DNA of 41,973 bases from an uncultured Dehalococcoidia bacterium (GCA_937975645.1 CALJTV010000014.1:1-41973); one strand, 5' to 3'. Positions 1-7,410 are shown, counted from the stretch's first letter. The notes: generated by a model not told the origin, from the letters alone. Numbers and translations are program-made.

Positions 1-50
1 CAACAAAGCCGTTTGGTAGCGCTAAGTATGTTCCCCTTGTGTCCCTAATA

Positions 51-218
51 TCAAGGATCAGCAGCAACCTCCACATAGTATTGCCTGTCAATGGTAGACC
101 GCTCGCGGTGCCTATCCCAGTAGTCAATAGATTGTTGTTCAACCGGACACATGTCGCAGTCTGTACCATCGTAGCATCTCGGTGCAGCCTTTAGACAGTC
201 TCGGAGCGATTTCCCCAC
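51..218 (-). CDS. Small Cys-rich hypothetical peptide or gene remnant
   Basis: A 55-codon minus-strand frame from a GTG, directly after an in-frame TAA, to a TGA. I do not recognise it. The predicted peptide is polar, with cysteines in a C-Y-x4-C-x2-C-P arrangement (CYDGTDCDMCP) followed by a charged, Tyr/Arg-rich tail (YWDRHRERSTIDRQYYVE). Its composition looks protein-like rather than random, but there is no Shine-Dalgarno sequence before the GTG and no length match to any family I know. It may be a real small protein or the 3' end of a decayed gene whose upstream part has been lost. Confidence 0.3.
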   Translation of the reverse strand: MGKSLRDCLKAAPRCYDGTDCDMCPVEQQSIDYWDRHRERSTIDRQYYVEVAADP

Positions 219-260
219 TTAGCGAAGGGAGTACCGAGGCAAATTATACAAAGCCTCAAC

Positions 261-290
261 TTGACCGCTCGGATCGTCGTGACTTATAAT
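261..290 (+). promoter_or_regulatory. Promoter of the tRNA cluster
   Basis: TTGACC (261-266), an 18-bp spacer and a perfect TATAAT (285-290) form a near-consensus sigma-70-type promoter pointing at the tRNA genes. Transcription would begin near 297, giving a leader of about 108 nt before the first tRNA. The -10 box is also one arm of a perfect inverted repeat, CTTATAA-TCC-TTATAAG (283-299), which could be an operator or coincidence. Confidence 0.65.
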
Positions 291-304
291 CCTTATAAGA
301 GCGG

Positions 305-358
305 AGCAAGAGGTGATGAGACTCACACGGCACCAATTACCTGAAAAGACCTCTTGCT
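305..358 (+). repeat. Inverted repeat in the tRNA leader
   Basis: AGCAAGAGGT (305-314) and ACCTCTTGCT (349-358) are perfect 10-bp complements 34 nt apart, within the transcribed leader between the promoter and the first tRNA. The right arm also complements nine bases of the downstream tRNA-Val (GCAAGAGGT, 443-451), so two mutually exclusive pairings are possible. There is no U-run, so it is not a classical terminator. It could be a processing signal. Confidence 0.45.
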
Positions 359-404
359 TTGGTGGATTTTCGTCGGGGTTTGGGGACAAGTTAGCTTTGT
401 TTTT

Positions 405-477
405 GGGCGGTTAGCTCAGCGGTTAGAGCGCTTGCTTCACACGCAAGAGGTCACTGGTTCAAATCCAGTACTGCCCA
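405..477 (+). tRNA. tRNA-Val (anticodon CAC)
   Basis: Full cloverleaf: acceptor GGGCGGT pairs with ACTGCCC with one G-U; the D-stem is GCTC/GAGC; anticodon stem CTTGC/GCAAG closes the loop TTCACAC, giving anticodon CAC; the T-arm carries TTCAAAT. The discriminator is A477. CCA is not encoded, unlike in the next two tRNA genes. It is the first gene of a four-tRNA cluster and closely resembles the Val(TAC) gene at 651. Confidence 0.96.
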
Positions 478-478
478 T

Positions 479-564
479 GCCGAAGTGGCGGAATGGCAGA
501 CGCGCTACGTTCAGGGCGTAGTGTCCGTAAGGACATGTGGGTTCAACTCCCACCTTCGGCACCA
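479..564 (+). tRNA. tRNA-Leu (anticodon CAG)
   Basis: Class II tRNA with a long variable arm (GTGTCCGTAAGGACAT). Acceptor GCCGAAG pairs with CTTCGGC, anticodon stem CTACG/CGTAG, loop TTCAGGG, anticodon CAG reading CUG. The 3' CCA is encoded (562-564). It begins one base after the preceding tRNA, so the transcript must be cut between them. Confidence 0.96.
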
Positions 565-570
565 GTTTAT

Positions 571-646
571 GCGCCTGTAGCTCAGCGGATAGAGCGCAGC
601 CCTGCGGAGGCTGAGGTCGTGGGTTCAAATCTCACCAGGCGTACCA
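571..646 (+). tRNA. tRNA-Arg (anticodon GCG)
   Basis: Acceptor GCGCCTG pairs with CAGGCGT (the first pair is G-U), D-stem GCTC/GAGC, anticodon stem CAGCC/GGCTG, loop CTGCGGA giving anticodon GCG for CGC/CGU. A is present in the D-loop and at the discriminator, as usual for tRNA-Arg, and CCA is encoded. Most bacteria read these codons with an ACG anticodon edited to inosine by TadA, so the GCG form is the less common solution. Confidence 0.94.
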
Positions 647-650
647 TTGT

Positions 651-723
651 GGGCGATTAGCTCAGCGGTTAGAGCGCCTGTCTTACACACAGGAGGTCAG
701 TGGTTCAAGTCCACTATCGCCCA
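651..723 (+). tRNA. tRNA-Val (anticodon TAC)
   Basis: Acceptor GGGCGAT pairs with ATCGCCC, D-stem GCTC/GAGC, anticodon stem CCTGT/ACAGG, loop CTTACAC with anticodon TAC reading GUA/GUG. The body is nearly identical to the Val(CAC) gene at 405, suggesting duplication followed by anticodon divergence. CCA is not encoded. It is the last gene of the cluster. Confidence 0.96.
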
Positions 724-769
724 GGCAGCCAGTCCAGTTGCACTGTTTTGTGTTTTTGATTCTAGAAAT

Positions 770-806
770 GTAAGGTGATGGCAGCCTCAGGCTGCCATCA
801 CCTTAC
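770..806. terminator. Strong 17-bp hairpin between convergent units
   Basis: A perfect inverted repeat with 17-nt arms (770-786 and 790-806) and a 3-nt loop TCA lies between the tRNA cluster and the 3' end of the minus-strand transporter gene. There is no good U-run on either side. It probably insulates both transcripts, as a terminator or an RNA-stabilising hairpin. Confidence 0.6.
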
Positions 807-828
807 GGCTGTGAATAAGGTGGTGTGG

Positions 829-2082
829 TCACCATTTTTCCTGCGACAGCCTAGAGGTAAGCCAGGTGCGCAGTGGCTCGTCCAGTGTACCAATTCTAGA
901 CTCGAGCCAGCGGAGGTCACCCCCTAGGAGAGCGGCTTTTGCTTCTGGACTTAAGCTGTAGTCTTTCAGGGCTTCGTGTGGGCTATCGGTAAGTTGGGTA
1001 AGGAAGTGGGCATCGTCTCTAGCCCGCGCTAGTATTGCTCTTAGGGCTTTGGCTTCAGGGTCTGGTGTGTAGCTTATTCTTTGTGGCTCTTGGCTTGCTC
1101 TGGTTATCAGGTTTCTTAACCACGGTCTACAACCTATTGCTTGGGCAGCTCGTTCCTTGCGGAGGTATACTAGCCAGTATATGCTACCAATGAATGTGCC
1201 GCCTACTATATTACCTAGAGTGACCGGGATGAGATTGTTTACGAATCCAGGAACATTGAGGTTAGCTACCTGGGCGGTGGTTATTCCAGCCGCTTTAAGA
1301 ACCTCGGCTTGCCCTGTAAGGGCTATGCCCATAGGGATGAAGTACATATTTGCGATGCTGTGTTCGAAACCGCAGGCAACGAAAGCTGTGATGGGGAACA
1401 GAATGGCAAAAATCTTGTCTACCGTGCTGCGGGCACCGAAACACAGCCACACAGCAAGGCAAACTAGGGCGTTACACAGTATACCGCGGGAAAAGGCGGT
1501 CCAGAAGGGGAGGTTTACCTTAGCGTTGGCGATGAGCAGGGCGTTGGCGCCGACCTTATAGGCGTCCAGTGTCCAAAACTGGCTGTAAAATACCACCAGT
1601 ACCAGGAGCAGGGCGCCCACGAAGTTAGTGAAGTAGACAATGCCCCAGTTCCGGAATAATTGCGCTAGCCCTATTTTGCCGCTGGCACGACTGGCAACCA
1701 TGAGGGCATTGCCGGTAAAGAGCTCGGCTCCAGCTAGCACCACTAGGATGAGCCCTAAACAGAAGACCACCCCACCTAGCAACTTACTTAAGCCGAACCC
1801 GATCTGGATATCAGTGGTGACGAGTGTGCAGAACATAGCCCCCAAGCCAATGAAAAAGCCAGCGAGTATGCCGAGAAGCGATAAGGTGAGGGAATCTCCT
1901 TTTGCCTTGGTCACCCCCACTGTTTCCATCCTTGCTGCCATCTCTGCAGGAGACCGGCAGTCTGTGGCAGTGCAGCTCTTCAGATCTTCCAGAAGGAGCT
2001 GCAACCGGGAGATGTCAGGGGTTGCGGCGCTCTCTTCCCCAGGTCTTTGTAGTTCCCTACTAGCGGTCTTGGTGTCTGGCAT
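829..2082 (-). CDS. Formate/nitrite transporter family (FNT) channel with extra C-terminal domain
   Basis: Membrane channel of the FocA/NirC family, which moves small monocarboxylates (formate, also acetate, lactate) or nitrite. Residues 1-60 are a soluble N-terminus; about 65-310 are six hydrophobic segments. Family signatures are visible: GAELFTGN (118-125), RNWGIVYFTNFVGA (144-157), and EHSIANMY with the pore histidine H241. Normal FNT proteins end soon after this, at about 280 residues. Here about 100 residues follow, and 340-417 form a soluble helical domain homologous to the 108-residue protein encoded 12 bp upstream; both end in RLSQEKW. An SD (GGGAG) supports the start. It is last in the acs-satP block, so acetate or formate is the likely substrate. 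Substrate and tail function are inferred. Confidence 0.9.
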   Translation of the reverse strand: MPDTKTASRELQRPGEESAATPDISRLQLLLEDLKSCTATDCRSPAEMAARMETVGVTKAKGDSLTLSLLGILAGFFIGLGAMFCTLVTTDIQIGFGLSKLLGGVVFCLGLILVVLAGAELFTGNALMVASRASGKIGLAQLFRNWGIVYFTNFVGALLLVLVVFYSQFWTLDAYKVGANALLIANAKVNLPFWTAFSRGILCNALVCLAVWLCFGARSTVDKIFAILFPITAFVACGFEHSIANMYFIPMGIALTGQAEVLKAAGITTAQVANLNVPGFVNNLIPVTLGNIVGGTFIGSIYWLVYLRKERAAQAIGCRPWLRNLITRASQEPQRISYTPDPEAKALRAILARARDDAHFLTQLTDSPHEALKDYSLSPEAKAALLGGDLRWLESRIGTLDEPLRTWLTSRLSQEKW

Positions 2083-2094
2083 AGTCGTGCTCCC

Positions 2095-2421
2095 TTACCA
2101 TTTTTCTTGAGAGAGTCTATACCACAACCATGTTGACAAACGCTTGTCTAGCTTGCCCACCCAGCTCTCGATCTTGCGGATGTCGCCGCTGGCAAGGGCT
2201 GCTTTTTCTTCCTGTGTTAGTGTGTAGTATTCCTTCAGGGCTTCGTGCGGGTTGTCTGCTAGGCGTGCCATGAACTCAGGCTCGTCGGCGGCTCTTGCCA
2301 ATACCGACAGTACCGCCCACCTCCCTGCTATACCCTCCTTGGGCACGACTGTGGGCGCGTGAACCAGTTCCTTTAATTGCGGTGCCCTTTTTTCCGGTTC
2401 TGCTCGAGCTTCCTTAGCCAT
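2095..2421 (-). CDS. 108-residue soluble protein sharing the FNT tail domain
   Basis: Family not recognised with certainty. Residues 1-30 are charged and Pro-rich; about 35-108 form a predicted helical domain with the pattern LARAxDxxxFxxxLxDxPHEALKxY, then KAALxxGD, ES, LDxxLxTWL and a terminal RLSQEKW. All of these are shared with the C-terminus of the adjacent FNT channel. The ATG at 2421 is chosen because AGGAGGTGAACGAA precedes it; a frame extending 20 codons upstream has no such signal. No signal peptide or membrane segment. The PHEALKxYxLxxEEKAAL stretch loosely recalls LigA-like (PF07746) and Nif11-like helical domains, which is only a hypothesis. Its position between satP and the channel suggests a soluble partner, competitor or regulator of the transporter. 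Confidence 0.8.
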   Translation of the reverse strand: MAKEARAEPEKRAPQLKELVHAPTVVPKEGIAGRWAVLSVLARAADEPEFMARLADNPHEALKEYYTLTQEEKAALASGDIRKIESWVGKLDKRLSTWLWYRLSQEKW

Positions 2422-2581
2422 TTCGTTCACCTCCTTTCTTTTCTGTCCACCTCCAGTGTAACATGAGCTATGGCTTACCACTCTCGGTCGTCGGACTTAA
2501 TTTTGCATGTACTTCAGACTGTTCGAGAACCCATGATTAGATTGCCCCAAAGTACTAGTTTTCAAAAGCCTTGTTTGCCCG

Positions 2582-3157
2582 CTAACTTGAAAACAGCCCG
2601 AGCGGTAGCACCCATTTACCGAACTTATCGTGCAGTACAATGGCTGCTGAACCGTAGGCTGCCGCGGCACCACAGAGTATGCCTTCGATGCCTGCTACAA
2701 TCGGTGGCAGGACATTGAAAAATACTCCCGCAAGCAGGAAAAACAGTATGGTCAGGGTGGTGAATACGATAATGTGCAATACCGACATTCTAATAGTGCC
2801 GAGTGTCATGTAGCCGGTAAATATCCCCCAGCAGATGAACAGCCATGCCAGCCCCGAGCTTTCCATTTCGACTATGCCTATCCAGTGCAGTAGAAAGTAG
2901 AAGCTCAGCCCTATCCAGAACAGCCCGTATGATGTGAAAGCGGTCAAGCCGAAGGTATCACCCCTTCGGGCGTCTATTATCCCAGCGATGATCTGGGCTG
3001 CGCCTCCCCAGAAGAACCCATATATTAGCGGAAGTGTACCTTGAATGAGCCCAAGATTATGTATTTGTAGTAAGATGGTGTTCAGTCCAAACCCAGCCAG
3101 TCCTAGGGCACCCGGGTTTGCCCACTGGGTGCTTTCGGTTGATATAACCTTCGCCAT
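2582..3157 (-). CDS. satP: SatP/YaaH-type acetate transporter (GPR1/FUN34/YaaH family)
   Basis: 191 residues, matching the usual length of about 190-200 for bacterial acetate/succinate-proton transporters. Near the N-terminus it carries the family signature NPGALGLAGFGLNTILLQIHN (about 14-34), followed by six hydrophobic helices and a short hydrophilic end. Expected role: uptake of acetate across the cytoplasmic membrane. AAAGGAG and GGAG lie upstream of the ATG. It is 55 bp downstream of acs, so import and activation to acetyl-CoA would be co-expressed. A 160-bp gap follows before the 108-residue gene; I see no promoter or hairpin in it. Confidence 0.9.
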   Translation of the reverse strand: MAKVISTESTQWANPGALGLAGFGLNTILLQIHNLGLIQGTLPLIYGFFWGGAAQIIAGIIDARRGDTFGLTAFTSYGLFWIGLSFYFLLHWIGIVEMESSGLAWLFICWGIFTGYMTLGTIRMSVLHIIVFTTLTILFFLLAGVFFNVLPPIVAGIEGILCGAAAAYGSAAIVLHDKFGKWVLPLGLFSS

Positions 3158-3212
3158 CTCCAGTCTCTCCTTTCTATGTGTTGTTAAGTGTTCTGCACAT
3201 TACCAGGTAAAC

Positions 3213-5180
3213 TCACAGCCGCTCTTTCACCAGTAAGTCGACCACCGAAGGGTCAGCCAGCGTGGTCGTATCACCCAGGTTGCTTACATCACCGGCGGCG
3301 ATCTTGGTAAGTATCCTTCTCATGATCTTACCGCTCCTTGTCTTTGGTAAAGCATCAGCAAACTGGATTTTGTCTGGTGTGGCGATGGGACCGATCTCTT
3401 TCCGCACATGGGCGATGAGTTCTTTCTTCAGTTCTTCAGACCTTTCCACGTTGGCTTTCAGTGTAACAAAAGCGTAAATGCCTTGCCCCTTTATTTCGTG
3501 TGGCATGCCGACCACCGCGGCTTCAGCTACCTTGGGGTGAGATACCAGAGCACTCTCGACCTCAGCTGTGCCTATGCGGTGTCCCGAGACATTGATGACA
3601 TCGTCTATGCGCCCCATGAGCCAGTAGTAGCCGTCCTCGTCTATTCGAGCACCGTCTCCAGTGGTGTAGACGCCGGGAAAACGGGTGAAGTAGGTGTTTT
3701 TGAACCTCTCTGGGTCACCGTAGACACCGCGCATCAGTCCTGGCCAGGGCCTCTTTATTACCAGATAGCCACCCTCGTTTATATCCGTGGGGGAGCCGTC
3801 CTCCCGGAGGACTGCTGGTACAATCCCAGGGAAGGGCAATGTGGCAGAACCCGGTTTCAAAGGTGTGGCACCGGGTAAAGGTGTGATCAAGATGCCCCCT
3901 GTCTCTGTCTGCCACCATGTGTCTACAATTGGGCATCTGCCTTTGCCTATAACGTTGTAGTACCACATCCACGCTTCGGGGTTAATGGGTTCACCGACTG
4001 AACCCAGTATGCGTAGGGAGCTCAGGTCATGTCTATTAGGCCATTCTTCCCCTTCCCTCATCAAAGCACGGAGCGCAGTGGGGGCGGTGTAAAAAATGGT
4101 TACCTGATACTTTTCCACGATCTCCCAGAACCTATCAGGGTGTGGGTATGTTGGAATGCCTTCGAACATAAGGCTCGTAGCGCCGTAGGACAAAGGCCCA
4201 TAAACGATGTAGCTGTGTCCGGTCACCCAGCCGATGTCGGCTGTGCACCAGAAGGTGTCCTCTTCCTTAACGTCGAAGATCCATTTGAAGGTCTGATAGC
4301 AGTACAGTAGGTAACCAGCTTGAGTATGGAGCACCCCCTTGGGCTTCCCGGTGCTGCCGCTTGTGTATAGAATAAACAGCGGGTCTTCTGCATCCATCAC
4401 CTCGGGCTCGCTGTTGCCTTTCACATCGTCGGCAGCCATTTCATCATCCCACCAACGGTCACGTCCATCCTTCATAGCTACTTCAATGTTTGCCCTCTTT
4501 ACCACTATCACATCTTTTACATCGGGGCAGGATTCCAAAGCCTGGTCGGCATTGTCTTTGCTCCTAATTATCCTGCCGCCGCGGTAATAGCCATCGGCAC
4601 AGATGAGCATTTTTGCCTTGCAGTCCAGTATTCGGTCTCTCAATGCATCAGCGCTGAAGCCGCCGAAAACAACGCTGTGGATGGCGCCTATTCTGGCACA
4701 TGCCAGCATGGCGATAGGCAACTCAGGTACCATGGGGAGGTAGATGGTAACCCTGTCCCCTTTCTGAACTCCGCGTTTTCTCAACACATTGGCAAACTTA
4801 CATACCTCTTTGTATAGCTGTTGGTATGTCAGTATCTTGCTGTCGCCGATATCGCCTTCCCATATCAGGGCTGCCTTATTGCGCCTCCACGTTTTCAAGT
4901 GTCTATCGATGCAGTTATAGCAGACGTTGAGCTTGCCTCCGACGAACCACTGGTGCCTGCCTTCTTTGAAATCTTCCACAAGCACCTTGTCCCATTTCCT
5001 ATACCAGTCCAGTTGCCCTGCCATTTCAGCCCAAAAGCCCTCCGGGTCTTCAACAGACCACTGATAGATGTCCTTGTATTCGATCAGGTTCCTGATATAT
5101 GCTTTTTCACTAAGTTCCTTCGGCGGGTTGAAGACCCGTTTTTCATCCATCATTGAGGTAATGGTTTTATGTCCTTCCAT
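3213..5180 (-). CDS. acs: Acetyl-CoA synthetase (AMP-forming)
   Basis: Converts acetate, ATP and CoA to acetyl-CoA, AMP and pyrophosphate in the cytoplasm. 655 residues, the normal Acs length. It has the N-terminal Acs segment ([17 protein letters not shown]), the ATP-binding loop [11 protein letters not shown], the WWQTETGG motif that shapes the acetate pocket, and the C-terminal [11 protein letters not shown] with the conserved adenylation lysine (about K618). That lysine is the one acetylated in the well-known Acs switch. The start is fixed by a strong SD (AAAGGAGGTACCTG before ATG). Located between the cyclic-nucleotide-fold gene and satP. Acetate is the expected substrate; propionate cannot be excluded. 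Confidence 0.97.
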   Translation of the reverse strand: MEGHKTITSMMDEKRVFNPPKELSEKAYIRNLIEYKDIYQWSVEDPEGFWAEMAGQLDWYRKWDKVLVEDFKEGRHQWFVGGKLNVCYNCIDRHLKTWRRNKAALIWEGDIGDSKILTYQQLYKEVCKFANVLRKRGVQKGDRVTIYLPMVPELPIAMLACARIGAIHSVVFGGFSADALRDRILDCKAKMLICADGYYRGGRIIRSKDNADQALESCPDVKDVIVVKRANIEVAMKDGRDRWWDDEMAADDVKGNSEPEVMDAEDPLFILYTSGSTGKPKGVLHTQAGYLLYCYQTFKWIFDVKEEDTFWCTADIGWVTGHSYIVYGPLSYGATSLMFEGIPTYPHPDRFWEIVEKYQVTIFYTAPTALRALMREGEEWPNRHDLSSLRILGSVGEPINPEAWMWYYNVIGKGRCPIVDTWWQTETGGILITPLPGATPLKPGSATLPFPGIVPAVLREDGSPTDINEGGYLVIKRPWPGLMRGVYGDPERFKNTYFTRFPGVYTTGDGARIDEDGYYWLMGRIDDVINVSGHRIGTAEVESALVSHPKVAEAAVVGMPHEIKGQGIYAFVTLKANVERSEELKKELIAHVRKEIGPIATPDKIQFADALPKTRSGKIMRRILTKIAAGDVSNLGDTTTLADPSVVDLLVKERL

Positions 5181-5273
5181 CAGGTACCTCCTTTAAACTC
5201 TGTGGTATGACGGCTTCGTACTTGTGGGGCTCGCTGTTTTGTTTGCTGCTGCGACATGGCTTTCTGGTCTTTT

Positions 5274-5729
5274 CTATAGCTGTGCAGTTACCCCCAGTAG
5301 CTGGATGTAAGCCTGGCGCAGTCTCAGGGCGATGACTCGGGCAATTCCTCTGGAGATCTTGCAACCAATAGCTGGTTTTGTGGAGCACAAAGCAGAAAGC
5401 TCCTGACCGTTGAATGAGAGCACCTTGGTCTTTTCCAGTGCTTTCACAGTGGCAGTGCAGATGTATGGCTCGAGCATAGCTGACCAGCCAAACGCTTCAT
5501 AGTCCGTTACTGCCTGTACCTGGCGCTGAGCCAGCGGTCCTACTTCCAAGATAATCCCCACTGTGCCATGTTCGATTACGTATAGCTTCTCTTCTTTGCT
5601 ACCCTGCTTACAGATTATGGTACCCGCCTCGAACTCCTCGCTACTGCACATGTCTTGTATCTGGTGGAACTCCTCATCGTTCAAAGCCGTGAATACATCA
5701 CACCTTTTGAGCACTTCCAAGTTTGTCAT
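5274..5729 (-). CDS. Stand-alone Crp-type cyclic-nucleotide-binding-fold protein, no DNA-binding domain
   Basis: 151 residues: one cNMP-binding beta-barrel (about 10-115) and the long C-helix (about 118-145), ending without a helix-turn-helix. The phosphate-binding cassette region reads FGWSAMLEPYICTATV (80-95). Where Crp has the FGE glutamate there is W82, and where it has the phosphate-binding arginine before the TATV-like end there is C91. Classical cAMP binding is therefore unlikely. I believe the FGWSA variant recurs in small cNMP-fold proteins of anaerobes, but could not check this. It has a G-rich RBS (GGGGG) and lies 93 bp upstream of acs. Inferred role: ligand or redox sensor acting by protein contact on Acs, the transporters, or the neighbouring small-domain proteins. 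Confidence 0.85.
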   Translation of the reverse strand: MTNLEVLKRCDVFTALNDEEFHQIQDMCSSEEFEAGTIICKQGSKEEKLYVIEHGTVGIILEVGPLAQRQVQAVTDYEAFGWSAMLEPYICTATVKALEKTKVLSFNGQELSALCSTKPAIGCKISRGIARVIALRLRQAYIQLLGVTAQL

Positions 5730-5758
5730 TTTCTACCCCCTTGTCTTCTGCAAAATTC

Positions 5759-5950
5759 TTAAGGTCCGAGGACATGGTTATGAGCCAGGAGCAGCCCTTC
5801 ATTTTTGACGAGGCGGTGGTATTCCCCGAGCAGTTCATATGGCTTACTGGTCAGGTAAGCCAGTAAAACCGGGTTGCTAGCAACTTTGGTCAGCATTGCT
5901 AGCAAGGCTGCCCTGTCCGGTGTTACTTTTTTCACAACTCTTGCCTTCAT
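5759..5950 (-). CDS. 63-residue protein, short version of the repeated helical domain
   Basis: First gene of the acetate block. Residues 14-58 (LLAMLTKVASNPVLLAYLTSKPYELLGEYHRL) align with the tail domain of the FNT channel and with the 108-residue protein: a helix, then NP, LAxL, a KP/NP-x-E-x-L-x-EY turn, and a second helix ending in LLA. It lacks the last 30 residues of the other two copies, including the RLSQEKW end. SD GAGGAGG precedes the ATG. It contains no cysteine, signal peptide or membrane segment. Function unknown; its place directly before the cNMP-fold gene suggests the two work together. Confidence 0.7.
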   Translation of the reverse strand: MKARVVKKVTPDRAALLAMLTKVASNPVLLAYLTSKPYELLGEYHRLVKNEGLLLAHNHVLGP

Positions 5951-6157
5951 AGTCTACTGGTCCTCCTCAATGGCTCGTTTTTTCCTGCTCTCTAAAATAA
6001 GTCTATTGGTTTATTTCCTTTTCTTCCTCGTCCTTTAGCCCTAGATTGAATTTGCCCCTTCGGGCAATGCCCAGCCATCGGTTCGGTGAAGTTAGGAGCG
6101 GCATGGAGTAGCCTAATGTGTGTTCACTGTGGCAAGGGAAAACCTAGGCGCAGTTCC

Positions 6158-6187
6158 TTATTTCCTATAACTGTGATACTCTATAAT
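6158..6187 (+). promoter_or_regulatory. Putative promoter of the response regulator gene
   Basis: A perfect TATAAT (6182-6187) lies 30 bp before the TTG start codon of the response regulator, giving a leader of about 24 nt. The -35 region is poor (TTATTT, 6158-6163, 18-bp spacer), as expected for an activated promoter. The rest of 5951-6217 between the divergent genes holds a small GC hairpin (TTGCCC-CTTC-GGGCAA, 6052-6067). I could not locate a convincing promoter for the acetate block. Confidence 0.4.
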
Positions 6188-6217
6188 TAGCATGCTGAGA
6201 AAGTAGAGGTCTGGGCT

Positions 6218-6913
6218 TTGGGTTCGAAGACAAGGATTCTGGTTGCTGACGACCATCCGCTGGTGAGAGAGGCATTGGTAAGGGTCTTTTCCAGCCAAAG
6301 GGACATGGAAGTGGTCGGTGAAGCTGCTGATGGCGAGGAGGCTGTGGAGTTTGCTAACCGACTCAAGCCCGATGTCCTCGTGATGGACATCATGATGCCC
6401 AAAATCGATGGTCTGGAAGCAAGTCGAAGGATTAAGCAGCTGGTCCCCAATGTGGCTATCTTGATCCTGACTGCGTACGATGATGACAGTTATGTGCTTG
6501 GTCTGCTGGAGGCTGGTGCCGCTGGTTACTTAATGAAGAGTGCCCGGGGGCAGGACCTAGTAGAGGCTGTTAGGTCTATACGTTCGGGAGAGTCTGTACT
6601 CCATCCCAAAATTATCGAGAAATTGTTGCGCCGGGCAGTAACTGGGCCAGCCAAGGTTGAGCAGCAAAAGTTAAAATTAATAGAACCTCTGACTCCGCGG
6701 GAGAAGGAGATGCTGAGGCTTGTGGCGGCTGGCATGAGCAACAAAGAGATAGCCGATAAACTGTGTCTCAGTCTGCGTACCGTGAAGGCGCACCTCTCCA
6801 ATATTTTCAACAAGATGAATGTTGCCTCACGCAGTGAGGCTCTGATTACAGCGCTGAAGCTGGGTATCATAAGCCTGGAGGATGTCGCGCAGGACAGACC
6901 GAGCGGGCGATAG
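6218..6913 (+). CDS. NarL/FixJ-family response regulator (REC + LuxR-type HTH)
   Basis: 231 residues. Receiver domain 5-125 with acidic pair D11-D12, phosphoacceptor D57 (VLVMDIMMPK), T85 and K107. LuxR-type helix-turn-helix at about 165-225 (LTPREKEMLRLVAAGMSNKEIA, then LSLRTVKAHLSNIFNKM). Phosphorylation should control dimerisation and DNA binding. It starts at TTG with an AGAGGT SD. No sensor kinase gene is next to it, so it is an orphan regulator here. It is transcribed divergently from the acetate block and is the obvious candidate to control it, though that is inference from position. Confidence 0.93.
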   Translation: MGSKTRILVADDHPLVREALVRVFSSQRDMEVVGEAADGEEAVEFANRLKPDVLVMDIMMPKIDGLEASRRIKQLVPNVAILILTAYDDDSYVLGLLEAGAAGYLMKSARGQDLVEAVRSIRSGESVLHPKIIEKLLRRAVTGPAKVEQQKLKLIEPLTPREKEMLRLVAAGMSNKEIADKLCLSLRTVKAHLSNIFNKMNVASRSEALITALKLGIISLEDVAQDRPSGR

Positions 6914-6987
6914 GATCTCCTTACCCTCGATCTTTGGAGTTCAGGAGCTCAAGCTAGAATTTCCGTACAGAATGGCAGAGGCTTAGC

Positions 6988-7370
6988 GGGGGCTGAGTAG
7001 ACCTATAAGCCGAGTTCTGTGCTCTGAGCCAGTTGCCCGGCTCAGAGCGGTGACCATCAGTCTAGCCCCAATGTTACCATTGGGGTCAAGCGGCTAACCC
7101 GGGGACATCGGCCGGGCACCTTAACGTCCCTCTATTTAGCCTTGCTCCAGATGGGGTTTGCCCAGCCGGCTGGTCACCCAGCCGCTGGTGAGCTCTTACC
7201 TCACCATTTCACCCTTGCCCGCACCAGCGTTGAAGCTGGCCGCTGGCGGCATGTTTCTGTGGCACTTTCCGTAGGGTCACCCCTCCTGGGTGTTACCCAG
7301 CATCCTGCCCGGTGGAGCTCGGACTTTCCTCCCACCATAGGCGGGCGGTCACCCGATCTACTCAGCCCCC
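6988..7370 (-). ncRNA. rnpB: RNase P RNA (bacterial type A)
   Basis: Catalytic RNA of RNase P, which removes 5' leaders from tRNA precursors. On the minus strand the ends GGGGGCTGAGTAG and CTACTCAGCCCCC pair as helix P1. The 5' conserved block GAGGAAAGTCCGAGCTCC and the 3' conserved block ACAGAACTCGGCTTATAGG, which form the P4 core, are both present. So are the ACGGAAAGTGCCACAGAAA region and GGGTGAAATGGTGAGGTAAGAG. The length of about 383 nt fits type A. An open frame of about 149 codons across this region on the plus strand is a by-product of the RNA sequence. Confidence 0.97.
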
Positions 7371-7381
7371 AATCCAATTAT

Positions 7382-7410
7382 ATTATATGGCACAGGGGAG
7401 ATTATGGCAA
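7382..7410 (-). promoter_or_regulatory. Promoter of rnpB
   Basis: On the minus strand TTGCCA (7405-7410), a 17-bp spacer and a perfect TATAAT (7382-7387) lie just upstream of the RNase P RNA 5' end. The mature end, about 11 bp after the -10 box, fits initiation at or a few bases before it. Confidence 0.7.

Noticed and set aside
1157..2110. Plus-strand open frames opposite the FNT transporter
   Set aside because: Ala/Pro/Arg/Met-rich shadows of a membrane protein read antisense; the minus-strand FNT gene has clear family motifs.
6117..6129. TGTGTGTTCACTG, a possible Crp-type binding site near the acetate block
   Set aside because: The two half-sites are 3 bp apart instead of 6, and the only cNMP protein nearby has no DNA-binding domain.
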